Of a stretch of 45,672 nucleotides of DNA, positions 1 through 7,497 are shown piece after piece. Under the pieces are notes generated by a model. It did not search any database. It was not told where the DNA came from and saw nothing but the letters and a program-made list of their open reading frames with translations. A program made the position numbers and the translations under genes. Source of the stretch: Pseudomonadota bacterium (GTDB taxonomy: Bacteria > Pseudomonadota > Alphaproteobacteria > Acetobacterales > Acetobacteraceae); NCBI GenBank assembly GCA_021847995.1, contig JAJZNE010000124.1, positions 5,935 through 51,606 of the forward strand, written 5' to 3'. How positions within the stretch are numbered: the first letter of the stretch is position 1; every line of letters starts with the position of its first letter.

Positions 1-299
1 GTGCCGACCCCGCCCGAGGCCACCACGGGCACCCGCACCGCGCCGCACACCGCGCGCAGCAGATCGAGGTCGAAACCTTGCCCGGTGCCGTCGCGGTCCA
101 TGCTGGTCAGCAGGATCTCGCCGGCACCGGAGCCGGCCACCTGCCGGCACCACGCGACGGCATCGATGCCGGTCCCCTGCCGGCCGCCATGCGTGAACAC
201 CTCCCACCCGCCGCCGGGCGCGCGCTTGGCATCGACCGCGACCACCACGCACTGGCTGCAGAACTTCGCCGCCGCCTCGGCGACCTCCTGGCGGCCGGC
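1..299 (-). pseudogene. hisF: truncated hisF (imidazole glycerol phosphate synthase cyclase subunit), internal fragment
   Basis: The minus strand, read in codons beginning at position 3, gives an unmistakable central HisF segment: a [11 protein letters not shown] strand, [25 protein letters not shown] and [11 protein letters not shown] at the window edge. HisF is the (beta/alpha)8 barrel that closes the imidazole ring in histidine biosynthesis. The gene runs off the left edge toward its C-terminus. Upstream, similarity stops near position 291-299, where [11 protein letters not shown] should be preceded by the HisF N-terminal half. No HisF N-terminus (catalytic Asp near residue 11) is visible on the minus strand further right. 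At that same point a GroEL-like C-terminus begins on the plus strand. The copy is therefore 5'-truncated and probably non-functional. A normal hisF is expected elsewhere, or this is an assembly join. The family call is firm; the pseudogene call rests on the missing 5' part. Confidence 0.8.
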
Positions 300-464
300 G
301 TGATCGATCCGGTGCGGGTCAGCCGCACGGCGCTGCGCAACGCCGTCTCGGTGGCGGCGCTCATTCTGACCACCCAGACCCTGATCGCCGACCGCAGTGA
401 GGCGATCGACCCGACCGCCGGTCCGGCACGCGGGGCGGGCGCCGAGAAGCTGGGACGCGCCTGA
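282..464 (+). pseudogene. C-terminal fragment of a GroEL-like (Cpn60) chaperonin
   Basis: The frame ending with TGA at 462-464 reads [20 protein letters not shown] followed by [19 protein letters not shown]. This is the conserved equatorial-domain C-terminus of GroEL (typically AGVIDPxKVxRTALxNAxSVAxLLLTTEAxVAE). It then continues with a short tail lacking the Gly-Gly-Met repeats of housekeeping GroEL. Upstream of about position 282 the frame is antisense to hisF and shows no chaperonin sequence, so roughly 480 N-terminal residues are missing. The missing GGM tail suggests a specialised paralogue rather than the housekeeping chaperonin. The sigma54-type activator gene begins 68 bp downstream on the same strand. 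GroEL-like genes next to such activators are known from soluble di-iron monooxygenase operons (mmoG/mmoR, mimG/mimR). Confidence 0.75.
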
Positions 465-532
465 CCGCCGGGCGGGCGACGCAGGGCCCGGTGCCCGCCG
501 CAGGCGGGGCCGGCTGGCCGAGAGGTGAGGGC

Positions 533-2498
533 ATGGCGAACCGGCCGACGCCGCCCGATCGCGCCCAGGCCGCCGACACGATGGCGGCCTGGGAACGCTT
601 CCTGACCGGCGGCGGTGCCATGCCGGCAGGGAATTTCGTCGTCTCCTCCTGGCAGCGCAGCCGCGCCCACGGCATCGACCCGACCAGCCGCGCCGCCCCG
701 ATCGCCGCCGCGGGCGCGGCGCTGCGCATCCTGTGCGAACGCAACGCCACGCTGATCGGTGCCGCGCACGAGGTGCTGGCGCGCGGCGCCGACCTGCTCG
801 CCGGTGCCCGCACCATCCTGATCCTGACCGACCCCGAGGGGGTGGTGCTGGAGGTGGCCGGCGACCGGCAGACCGAGGATCAGGGCCAGTTGATCCATCT
901 GATGCGCGGCGGCCAGTGGGGTGAGAGCCGTATCGGCACCAACGGCATCGGCACCGCGCTCGCCACCCGTCGCCCGGCCCAGGTGCATGCGGCGGAACAC
1001 TACTGTGAGGGGATCAAGGCCTGGACCTGCGCCGCCGCACCGGTGTTCGACCCGATCTCGCAGGCGCTGCTCGGCGTGGTCGATATTTCCGGTCCGCCGA
1101 CCACTTACCAGCGCAGCAACCTCAACCTCGCCGTCGCCACCGCCCGCGAGATCGAGGCGGTGATCGCCGAGCGGGCGATGCGCGCCCGTGCGGCGCTGTT
1201 CGAGGCATGCCTGGAGCGGCTGTCGGCCCGCGATGCAGCCGGCCTGGTCGCGATCGACCGCCGCGGGCGGCTGCTGCACACCACCGGGCGGGTGGCGATG
1301 CCGGTGGCCCTCGGCCAACCCATCCCCGGCCTCGACGAGACCATCGAGGTTGCCGACTGGGCCGCCCGCCTGCCACCGGAATGGCGCGCGGACTGGTTCC
1401 GCCCGGTGACCGTGAAGGGTGAGACGGTCGGCGCGCTGCTGGTGGTGCCGCAGCCGAAATCCCCGCGCAGCCCGCACGGCGCCGCGTCGGAGGCGGATCC
1501 CGCGCGGATGGAATTCGCCGCCATCGTCGGCGCCAGCCCGGTGATGCGCGATCTGCTGGATCGCGCCCGCGTGCTGGCCGGCAGGAACGTGCCGGTGCTG
1601 ATCGAGGGTGAGACCGGAACCGGCAAGGAACTGCTCGCCCGCGCCATCCATGGCGCGGCCGACCCGACGCAGCCCTTCGTGGTGTTCAACTGCGGCGCTG
1701 TCACCCGCGACCTGGTTGCCGCAGAGCTGTTCGGCCATGTCCGCGGCGCCTTCACCGGCGCCACCGCCGAGGGTCGCGCCGGTCGGTTCGAACTGGCCGA
1801 CGGCGGCGTGCTGTGCCTGGATGAGGTGGGCGAGATGCCGCCCGACATCCAGCCCTTCCTGCTGCGCGTGCTGGAGGAGGGCATCATCTACCGCGTCGGC
1901 GACACGCAGCCGCGCAGCGTCCGGGTGCGGCTGATCTCGATGACCAACCGCAATCTGGAGGCCGACGTGGCGGCCGGGCGGTTCCGGCGCGACCTGTTCT
2001 ACCGCATCGGCGTCACCCGCCTGACCATCCCGCCCCTGCGCGCGCGCGGCGGGGACGTTGGATCCTGTTACATTTTCTCCCCATATTGCCCCGCCCCTGC
2101 GCGCGCGCGGCGGGGACGTGCTGCTGCTGGCCGAATATTTCAACCGCCAGTTGGCCACTCGGCACGCCCTTCCGCCGCGCCGCTTCACCGCCGGGGCGCA
2201 GGCGCTGCTCTGCGCCCATCGCTGGCCGGGCAATGCGCGCGAACTGAAGAATGTGGTGGAGAGCCTGCTCCTGATGACGCGCACGGAAGCGGTCACCGCC
2301 GAGGATCTGCACGCCGTCATCGGTGTGCCACCGGCGGAGCCGGACGCGGCACCCGCCACCATCGGGGATGCCGAGCGCGCCGCCATCCGCCGCGCGCTCG
2401 CCGACAATGCCGGCAATGTCGCCGCGGCGGCACGGCGGCTGGGGGTGTCGCGCAGCACTCTCTATCGCAAGGCGGCGCGGTTCGGGATCGCGCTGTGA
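533..2498 (+). pseudogene. sigma54-dependent AcoR-type transcriptional activator, frameshifted
   Basis: The gene starts at ATG 533 behind a GAGAGGTGAGGG ribosome-binding site. In order it encodes an N-terminal region with SSWQRSR, a GAF-type sensor domain (about residues 80-215), a AAA+ sigma54-interaction domain with Walker A GETGTGKE near residue 360 and the sigma54-contacting GAFTGA near 404, and a C-terminal Fis-type helix-turn-helix (AAARRLGVSRSTLYRK). The layout matches AcoR/MmoR/MimR activators of RpoN-dependent promoters. At 2029-2119 a 61-bp insertion shifts the frame by +1 in the AAA+ domain. Removing it restores an uninterrupted 634-residue protein through LTIPPLRARGGDVLLLAEYF. As it stands, the protein loses the end of the AAA+ domain and the DNA-binding domain. 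It may be a recent pseudogene; a sequencing artefact is less likely because the insert has its own AT-rich sequence. Confidence 0.85.
2029..2119 (+). repeat. 30-bp direct repeat flanking a 31-bp AT-rich insert
   Basis: Positions 2029-2058 and 2090-2119 are identical 30-bp copies of a GC-rich stretch that codes for PPLRARGGD in the activator gene. Between them lie 31 bp (2059-2089) that are about 58% A+T in a very GC-rich neighbourhood and include a GGATCC. The whole insertion is 61 bp (one repeat copy plus the unique 31 bp), so it breaks the reading frame. The repeat is longer than usual insertion-sequence target duplications. Confidence 0.9.
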
Positions 2499-2575
2499 TA
2501 CCTGGTCGCCGCAAGGCCGACACTTCCGGTCCTTCGCTGACCTGGCAGGCGCGCCGGGTTGGCGGGCGGCAGGGA

Positions 2576-3055
2576 TCAGCGCAACGCGCTCACCGCCTGT
2601 CCGAACCAGGCGATCAGCCAGGGCGCGAAGGACCGTTCCGCGAACAGCCGGAAACCGTCCGCACCGCCATCGCGGTGCAGGATCGCCCTGACGCCGGCGA
2701 ACGCGGTCTGCGCACAGCGTTCCGGCGCCAGCGCCGCCCCGTCGGGATCGAGCGTGCAGCCCATCGCGATCAGCGCCGCGGCCAGTTTCCCGCCGATCGC
2801 GAAGGTCGCCAGCCCGTCACTCACTTCCGACACGAACCCCGCCGGCGGCGCCGCGGCGCCGACCAGCAGAGCACGATCGGGGGCGAGCCAGAGCCAGTAT
2901 TCCCGCCCGCCCCGCCGCTCATTGGGCGCCAGATCGGGCCTTCCGTCGGAGACCATGAACAGCCGGCCGGGATCGATCAGCCGCACCGTCACCCGCGCCG
3001 CCGCGATCGGGTCCGGATGGTCCGCCGCCGGGCTTCGATGCGTCAGATCAGGCAC
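2576..3055 (-). CDS. soxG: sarcosine oxidase gamma subunit
   Basis: 159 residues. The start chosen is GTG at 3055, which overlaps the soxA stop within GTGCCTGA and so suggests translational coupling; the longer open frame upstream lies inside soxA. SoxG is the small subunit of heterotetrameric sarcosine oxidase, which demethylates sarcosine to glycine in the cytoplasm, feeding 5,10-methylene-tetrahydrofolate and releasing H2O2. Family features include VRLIDPGRLFMVS, the EYWLWLAPDRALLV strand, and the IGGKLAAALIAMGCTLD segment before a weakly conserved C-terminus. It is the last gene of the MFS-soxB-D-A-G operon and converges on the broken activator gene with a 77-bp gap. The assignment rests on position and gamma-subunit-like sequence. 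Confidence 0.85.
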   Translation of the reverse strand: MPDLTHRSPAADHPDPIAAARVTVRLIDPGRLFMVSDGRPDLAPNERRGGREYWLWLAPDRALLVGAAAPPAGFVSEVSDGLATFAIGGKLAAALIAMGCTLDPDGAALAPERCAQTAFAGVRAILHRDGGADGFRLFAERSFAPWLIAWFGQAVSALR

Positions 3056-5987
3056 GCAGCCGCTCCCCCGTCGGATCGAAGAATACCGGCGCACAGACCC
3101 GGGCGCGCGTGATGCGGCCGAGATGGTAGAGCTCCACCACGGCGCCGGCCGCCGCCAGCGCCCGGCCGCGCTGCACCATGCCGAGCGCAATCGAACGGCC
3201 CAGTGCCGGCGAATGGAAGGCGCTGGTGACCCAGCCGAGACTGCGCAGGCCGCCGTCCGCCGTGCGTTCGATCGCGTGGGCGCCGACCGCCGGCACGGTC
3301 GCCGGATCGGCCGGCAGCAGGCCGACGAACTGACGCCGATCGGGGCGCCGCGCCTCCGGCATCAGCAGCGAGCGCCGGCCGACGAAATCGACCGACTTGC
3401 TGCGCAGGGACGCCGCCATGCCGATGTCGTCGGGCAGCGTCATGCCGTCGGTATCGGTGCCGATCAGGATGTATCCTTTCTCGGCGCGCAGCAGCGAGGA
3501 GGTTTCAACGCCATAGGGGGTGATTTCATGCGGTGCGCCGGCCGCCAGCAGCGCCTGCCACAGCGCCAACCCGTAGCCGGCGGGCACCGAAACCTCGTAG
3601 CTGCGCTCGCCGGAGAAGCTGACTCGGGCGATGCGGCCGGCGATCCCGCGGATGCGCCCTTCCGCCACCGCCATGTGCGGCAGTGCATCGTCGGCCAGCG
3701 GAATGTCGGTGAAGGGCGCGAGCACGGCGCGCGCCGCCGGGCCGGCGAGGACGAAGGTGGCCCAGGCCGCGGTAATGTCGTGAAACGCGACGCGCAACTG
3801 CGGCCATTCGGTCTGATGCCAGCGTTCCAGCATCGCCAGCACGCCCTGCGTATGGCTGGAGGAAGGGGACAGCAGATAGCGCTCCGGCGCCAGCCGTGCG
3901 ACCACACCGTCGTCGTACACCACGCCGGTTTCCTGCAACAGCAGCGCATAGCGGATGCGGCCCGGCTTCAGTGTCGCGACCTCGTTGTAGTACATCAGAT
4001 TCAGAAAGGTCGCGGCATCCGGCCCGGCGACGGCGATCTTGCCGAGGCTCGACGCATCGAACAGACCGACGCCGCCGCGCACCGCCGCCGCTTCGCGCTG
4101 CACCGCGGCGGCCGCGTCCTCGCCCGCACGCCGATAGCAGGCCGGCCGCATCCAGCCGCCATATTCGCGCATTTCCGCGGCCAGCGCCGCATGTTCCGCA
4201 TGGGCCGGCAGCTGCCGCCACGGCGCATAGAGCCGGCCGTGACGCAGCCCGGCGACGGCCCCGAGCGTGACCGGCGTGTAGGGTGGGCGGAAGGTGGTTG
4301 TTCCCACCTCCGGAATCGTCCGCAAGGTGGCCTCTGCCAGCAGCGCGAGGCCATTCACGTTGCTGGTCTTGCCCTGATCGGTGGCCATGCCGAGCGTGGT
4401 GTAGCGCTTCAGATGCTCCACGGAAGCATAGTTCTCCCGTGCCGCCAGGGCGATGTCGTCCGCCGTCACGTCATTCTGCAGATCCACCCATTGCCGCGCG
4501 CCGCGGATCGGCACGCGCCAGAGCGCGCGGAGCGGTGCCGCGGCGGCGGGCGGCGGTGTCCGCGGGGCGGCAAGTGCAACCGTGCGGCCGAGTGCCCCGG
4601 CCGCGGCCACGCCGGCGGCGTGCCCGGCTTCGAGCGCGCCCGCGATATCCGCGGCATCGATGAAATGCTGATCGCCGCGCAGGGTATCCGCGACGAAGGC
4701 GGTCCGCGCCGCATCCCAGCGCGGCCGGAAGCCGGACTGGCTCGCCAGATGCACGGTGGGCGACCAGCCGCCCGCCACCGCGACAAGGTCCGCCGCCACG
4801 CGCATCGTCGCCGCACGGGCCGAGGTCGCATCCGGCGGGCCGAGATCGACAAGTCGCACGCCGTTGCGACCGATCGTGCCGAGCACGGCGGTATTGGCCA
4901 TCACACGCAGGCCCGCCGCCGTCGCCGCGCGTGCCGCCTCCGGCAGCGCCGGGCGCAGATCGGCGACGATGACAGCGGTCCCTGCCGCGTGCAGCGCCAG
5001 CGCAACCTCGTAGGCGGAATCGTTGTTGGTCGCGACCACCGCGCTCTCACCCGCGCGGACCGCGTAAACGCGCAGATAATGCAGTACGGCATCGGCCGAC
5101 ATCACGCCGGGGCGGTCATTGTCGGGAAAGACGAGCGGACGCTCGATCGCGCCGGGGGCGAGCACGGTGCGGCGCGCGCGTACCGTCCACAAGCGCTCCG
5201 CCGCCCAGCCGGCGGGCGGATCGGCGGCGCGTTCCAGCACTCCGTAGGCGCCGTGATCATAGGCGCCGAACACCGTGGTGCGCGCCATCACCCGCACACC
5301 CTGCGCCGCCAGCGCGGCGACCGTTGCCGCCGCCCAGTCGGCGCCCGCCTGTTCGTCGATCGTCGCCGCGCGCCAGTGCAGCGATCCGCCGGGGATAAAG
5401 CGGTCATCGGCAACAATGACGGACAGGCCGGACGCCGCGGCGGCACGCGCGGCGGCGAGGCCGGCGGGGCCGGCGCCCACCACCAGCACGTCGCACTGCG
5501 CGCTGCGGGACGCGAAGCGGCGCGGATCGGGCGTGCCGGCGACGCGGCCGAGGCCGGCCATTGCCCGGATGCGTGCTTCCCGCCGGGGCCAGTCGCGCAG
5601 GAAGGTCTTGTAGTAGAACCCGGCGGGCAGGAAGCGGTGCGCGAGATCGAGCACGCCATAGGCATCGCGCGCCACGCTGGGCCGCCCGTTGACACCGCGC
5701 GCGGCAACGCCCGCACAGAGTTCCACCACCGTCGCCCGTGCGTCCGGTTCCTCCACCTCGCCGAGCGTGACATCGACGATCGCGTTCGGCTCCTCGGTCC
5801 AGGCGCCGAACAGGCCGCGCGGGCGGTGGTACTTGAAGCTGCGCCCGACCACGCGCACGCCCGCCGCCAGCAGTGCCGAGGCCACGGTATCGCCGGCAAA
5901 GCCGCTGAGCGGCACGCCGTCCCAGGTGAATGCCAGGCTCCGTGTGCGGTCGATCCGCCCGCCCGCCGCCAGCCGCCGCGCGGTCAT
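3048..5987 (-). CDS. soxA: sarcosine oxidase alpha subunit
   Basis: 979 residues, a usual SoxA length. Start ATG at 5987 overlaps the soxD stop (ATGA). An N-terminal ferredoxin-like segment has the SoxA hallmark FKYHRPRGLFGAWTEEPNA. A nucleotide-binding oxidoreductase domain follows (VLVVGAGPAGLAAARAAA near residue 150), and then a C-terminal GcvT-like tetrahydrofolate-binding domain (VGLFDASSLGKIAVAGPDA; the FSGERSYEVSVPAGYG region; EKGYILIGTDTDG). In the complex, SoxA binds NAD and carries out folate-dependent capture of the methyl group. It lies between soxD and soxG, all in 4-8 bp overlapping units, so the four subunits should be made together. No frame disruption is seen. The assignment is firm. 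Confidence 0.96.
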   Translation of the reverse strand: MTARRLAAGGRIDRTRSLAFTWDGVPLSGFAGDTVASALLAAGVRVVGRSFKYHRPRGLFGAWTEEPNAIVDVTLGEVEEPDARATVVELCAGVAARGVNGRPSVARDAYGVLDLAHRFLPAGFYYKTFLRDWPRREARIRAMAGLGRVAGTPDPRRFASRSAQCDVLVVGAGPAGLAAARAAAASGLSVIVADDRFIPGGSLHWRAATIDEQAGADWAAATVAALAAQGVRVMARTTVFGAYDHGAYGVLERAADPPAGWAAERLWTVRARRTVLAPGAIERPLVFPDNDRPGVMSADAVLHYLRVYAVRAGESAVVATNNDSAYEVALALHAAGTAVIVADLRPALPEAARAATAAGLRVMANTAVLGTIGRNGVRLVDLGPPDATSARAATMRVAADLVAVAGGWSPTVHLASQSGFRPRWDAARTAFVADTLRGDQHFIDAADIAGALEAGHAAGVAAAGALGRTVALAAPRTPPPAAAAPLRALWRVPIRGARQWVDLQNDVTADDIALAARENYASVEHLKRYTTLGMATDQGKTSNVNGLALLAEATLRTIPEVGTTTFRPPYTPVTLGAVAGLRHGRLYAPWRQLPAHAEHAALAAEMREYGGWMRPACYRRAGEDAAAAVQREAAAVRGGVGLFDASSLGKIAVAGPDAATFLNLMYYNEVATLKPGRIRYALLLQETGVVYDDGVVARLAPERYLLSPSSSHTQGVLAMLERWHQTEWPQLRVAFHDITAAWATFVLAGPAARAVLAPFTDIPLADDALPHMAVAEGRIRGIAGRIARVSFSGERSYEVSVPAGYGLALWQALLAAGAPHEITPYGVETSSLLRAEKGYILIGTDTDGMTLPDDIGMAASLRSKSVDFVGRRSLLMPEARRPDRRQFVGLLPADPATVPAVGAHAIERTADGGLRSLGWVTSAFHSPALGRSIALGMVQRGRALAAAGAVVELYHLGRITRARVCAPVFFDPTGERLRA

Positions 5988-6235
5988 CGCCGCACCACCG
6001 CGATCGTCGCGTGCGTCACCGTGTCGCGCTCCATCACGAACCATTGCCCGCAGCCGGCGCTGTGGCACCAGAGTTCGCGATGCGCGCCCTTCTCGTTGCC
6101 GCGCAGATAGAGATAGCCGGTCCATTCGGCATCGCCTACCTCGGTTGCCGGCCCGGGGCGCACTGCCGGCTCGCCGCCATAGGTGAATTCCGGCTCGTCG
6201 CGGGCACCGCACCAGGGACATTCGATCAGCAGCAT
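5984..6235 (-). CDS. soxD: sarcosine oxidase delta subunit (zinc-binding)
   Basis: 83 residues, starting at ATG 6235. SoxD is the small zinc subunit that stabilises the heterotetrameric sarcosine oxidase. The metal ligands are visible: Cys6 and Cys9 in ECPWCG, and His58 and Cys62 in CHSAGC, the spacing expected for the family. The typical YLYLRGNEKG and ELWCH segments are present. It is separated from soxB by 10 bp and overlaps soxA by 4 bp. Confidence 0.96.
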   Translation of the reverse strand: MLLIECPWCGARDEPEFTYGGEPAVRPGPATEVGDAEWTGYLYLRGNEKGAHRELWCHSAGCGQWFVMERDTVTHATIAVVRR

Positions 6236-6245
6236 GGCAGTCCCT

Positions 6246-7493
6246 TCAATGCGCGATGCCGGCGCCGGCGGCTTCGTCGATCAGCGCGCCGGTGGAAAAG
6301 CGGCCGAGATCGAACGGGGCGGAGATCGGATGGTGCCGTCCGGTCGCCATCGCATGGGCAAGGAAATAGCCGCCCGCCGGCGTCGCCTTGAACCCGCCGG
6401 TACCCCAGCCGCAGTTGAGATAGAGATTGGCCACCGGCGAAGGGCCGAGGATCGGACTGTAATCCCATGGCACATCGACGATCCCGGCCCATTGCCGCAG
6501 CATCTTCAGGCGGCGGAAGGCGGGGAAAATCTCCAGCATCGCGGCGACGATCGCCTGCGTGGTCGGCAGATTGCCGCGCTGGGCATAGGACGGATAAAGG
6601 TCGAGGCCGGCGCCGAACACCAGTTCGCCCTTGTCGGACTGCGAGACATACATGCCGGTCGCCCACGACATCGCGACCATGTGCAGCACCGGCTTGACCG
6701 GCTCGCTGACCATCGCCTGCAGGGCGTAGCTGGTGATCGGCAGCCGGAACCCTGCCTTGGCGGCCAGCACGCCGCTATGGCCGGAGGGCGACAGGCCGAC
6801 CGCGCCGGCGGCGACGTCGCCGCGCGATGTGCGCACGCCCGCGATCCGGCCGCCGGTGATGATGAAATCCAGAACTTCGCAGTTCTGCACGATATCGACG
6901 CCGAGCGCGTCGGCCGCACGGGCATAGCCCCAGGCGACCGCGTCATGCCGCGCGATGCCGCCGCGCCGCTGCACGAAGCCGCCATGGATCGGATAGCGCG
7001 CATCGGCCGTGAAATTGGCCAGCGGCAGTTCGGCCCGCACCTGTGCGGCGTCGAGCAGTTCGGTGTCGATGCCGTTGATCTGCATCGCATTGACCGCGCG
7101 GGCCATCATCTCCATGTCATGCTCCGAATGGCCGAGGCAGAGCATGCCGCGCTGGCTGAGCATGATGTTGAAGTTCAGCTCCTCGCTGAGCTGCTCGTAC
7201 TGACGCAGGGCGAAATCATACAGCGCGACACTCTCGGGAAAGAAGTAGTTGGAACGCACGATCGTCGTGTTGCGCCCGGTGTTGCCGCCGCCGAGCCAGC
7301 CCCGCTCCAGCACCGCGACGCGGCGCACGCCATGCACCCTGGCGAGATAATAGGCCGCCGCCAACCCGTGGCCGCCGCCGCCGACCACGACCGCGTCGTA
7401 GCGCGGTTGCAGCGGCGGCGAACGCCACGCCTGCTGCCATCCGGCATGGCCGGCAAGTCCCTGGCGGAGGAGGGAAAAGGCGGAATAGCGCAT
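6246..7493 (-). CDS. soxB: sarcosine oxidase beta subunit (flavoprotein)
   Basis: 415 residues, starting at ATG 7493. It is the catalytic flavoprotein of heterotetrameric sarcosine oxidase, belonging to the DAO/glycine-oxidase fold. A FAD-binding VVVGGGGHGLAAAYYLA motif lies at residues 35-51. It also has the conserved GGNTGRNTTIVRSNY, the YPIHGGFVQRRGGIARHDAV region (where this family binds FMN covalently through a histidine), and the C-terminal LYLNCGWGTGGFKATP. It is the second gene of its operon, only 4 bp after the MFS transporter gene. Oxidation of the N-methyl group of sarcosine occurs here before transfer to folate on SoxA. Confidence 0.97.
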   Translation of the reverse strand: MRYSAFSLLRQGLAGHAGWQQAWRSPPLQPRYDAVVVGGGGHGLAAAYYLARVHGVRRVAVLERGWLGGGNTGRNTTIVRSNYFFPESVALYDFALRQYEQLSEELNFNIMLSQRGMLCLGHSEHDMEMMARAVNAMQINGIDTELLDAAQVRAELPLANFTADARYPIHGGFVQRRGGIARHDAVAWGYARAADALGVDIVQNCEVLDFIITGGRIAGVRTSRGDVAAGAVGLSPSGHSGVLAAKAGFRLPITSYALQAMVSEPVKPVLHMVAMSWATGMYVSQSDKGELVFGAGLDLYPSYAQRGNLPTTQAIVAAMLEIFPAFRRLKMLRQWAGIVDVPWDYSPILGPSPVANLYLNCGWGTGGFKATPAGGYFLAHAMATGRHHPISAPFDLGRFSTGALIDEAAGAGIAH

Positions 7494-7497
7494 CGGA

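Noticed and set aside
107-2458. 783-residue open frame on the minus strand
   Set aside because: It lies antisense to the activator and hisF/groEL fragments, is Arg/Gly/Ala-rich, and shows no family motif; a high-GC shadow frame.
2559-6110. 1183-residue open frame on the plus strand
   Set aside because: Antisense to soxG and soxA, which have clear family motifs; a shadow of GC-rich codon structure.
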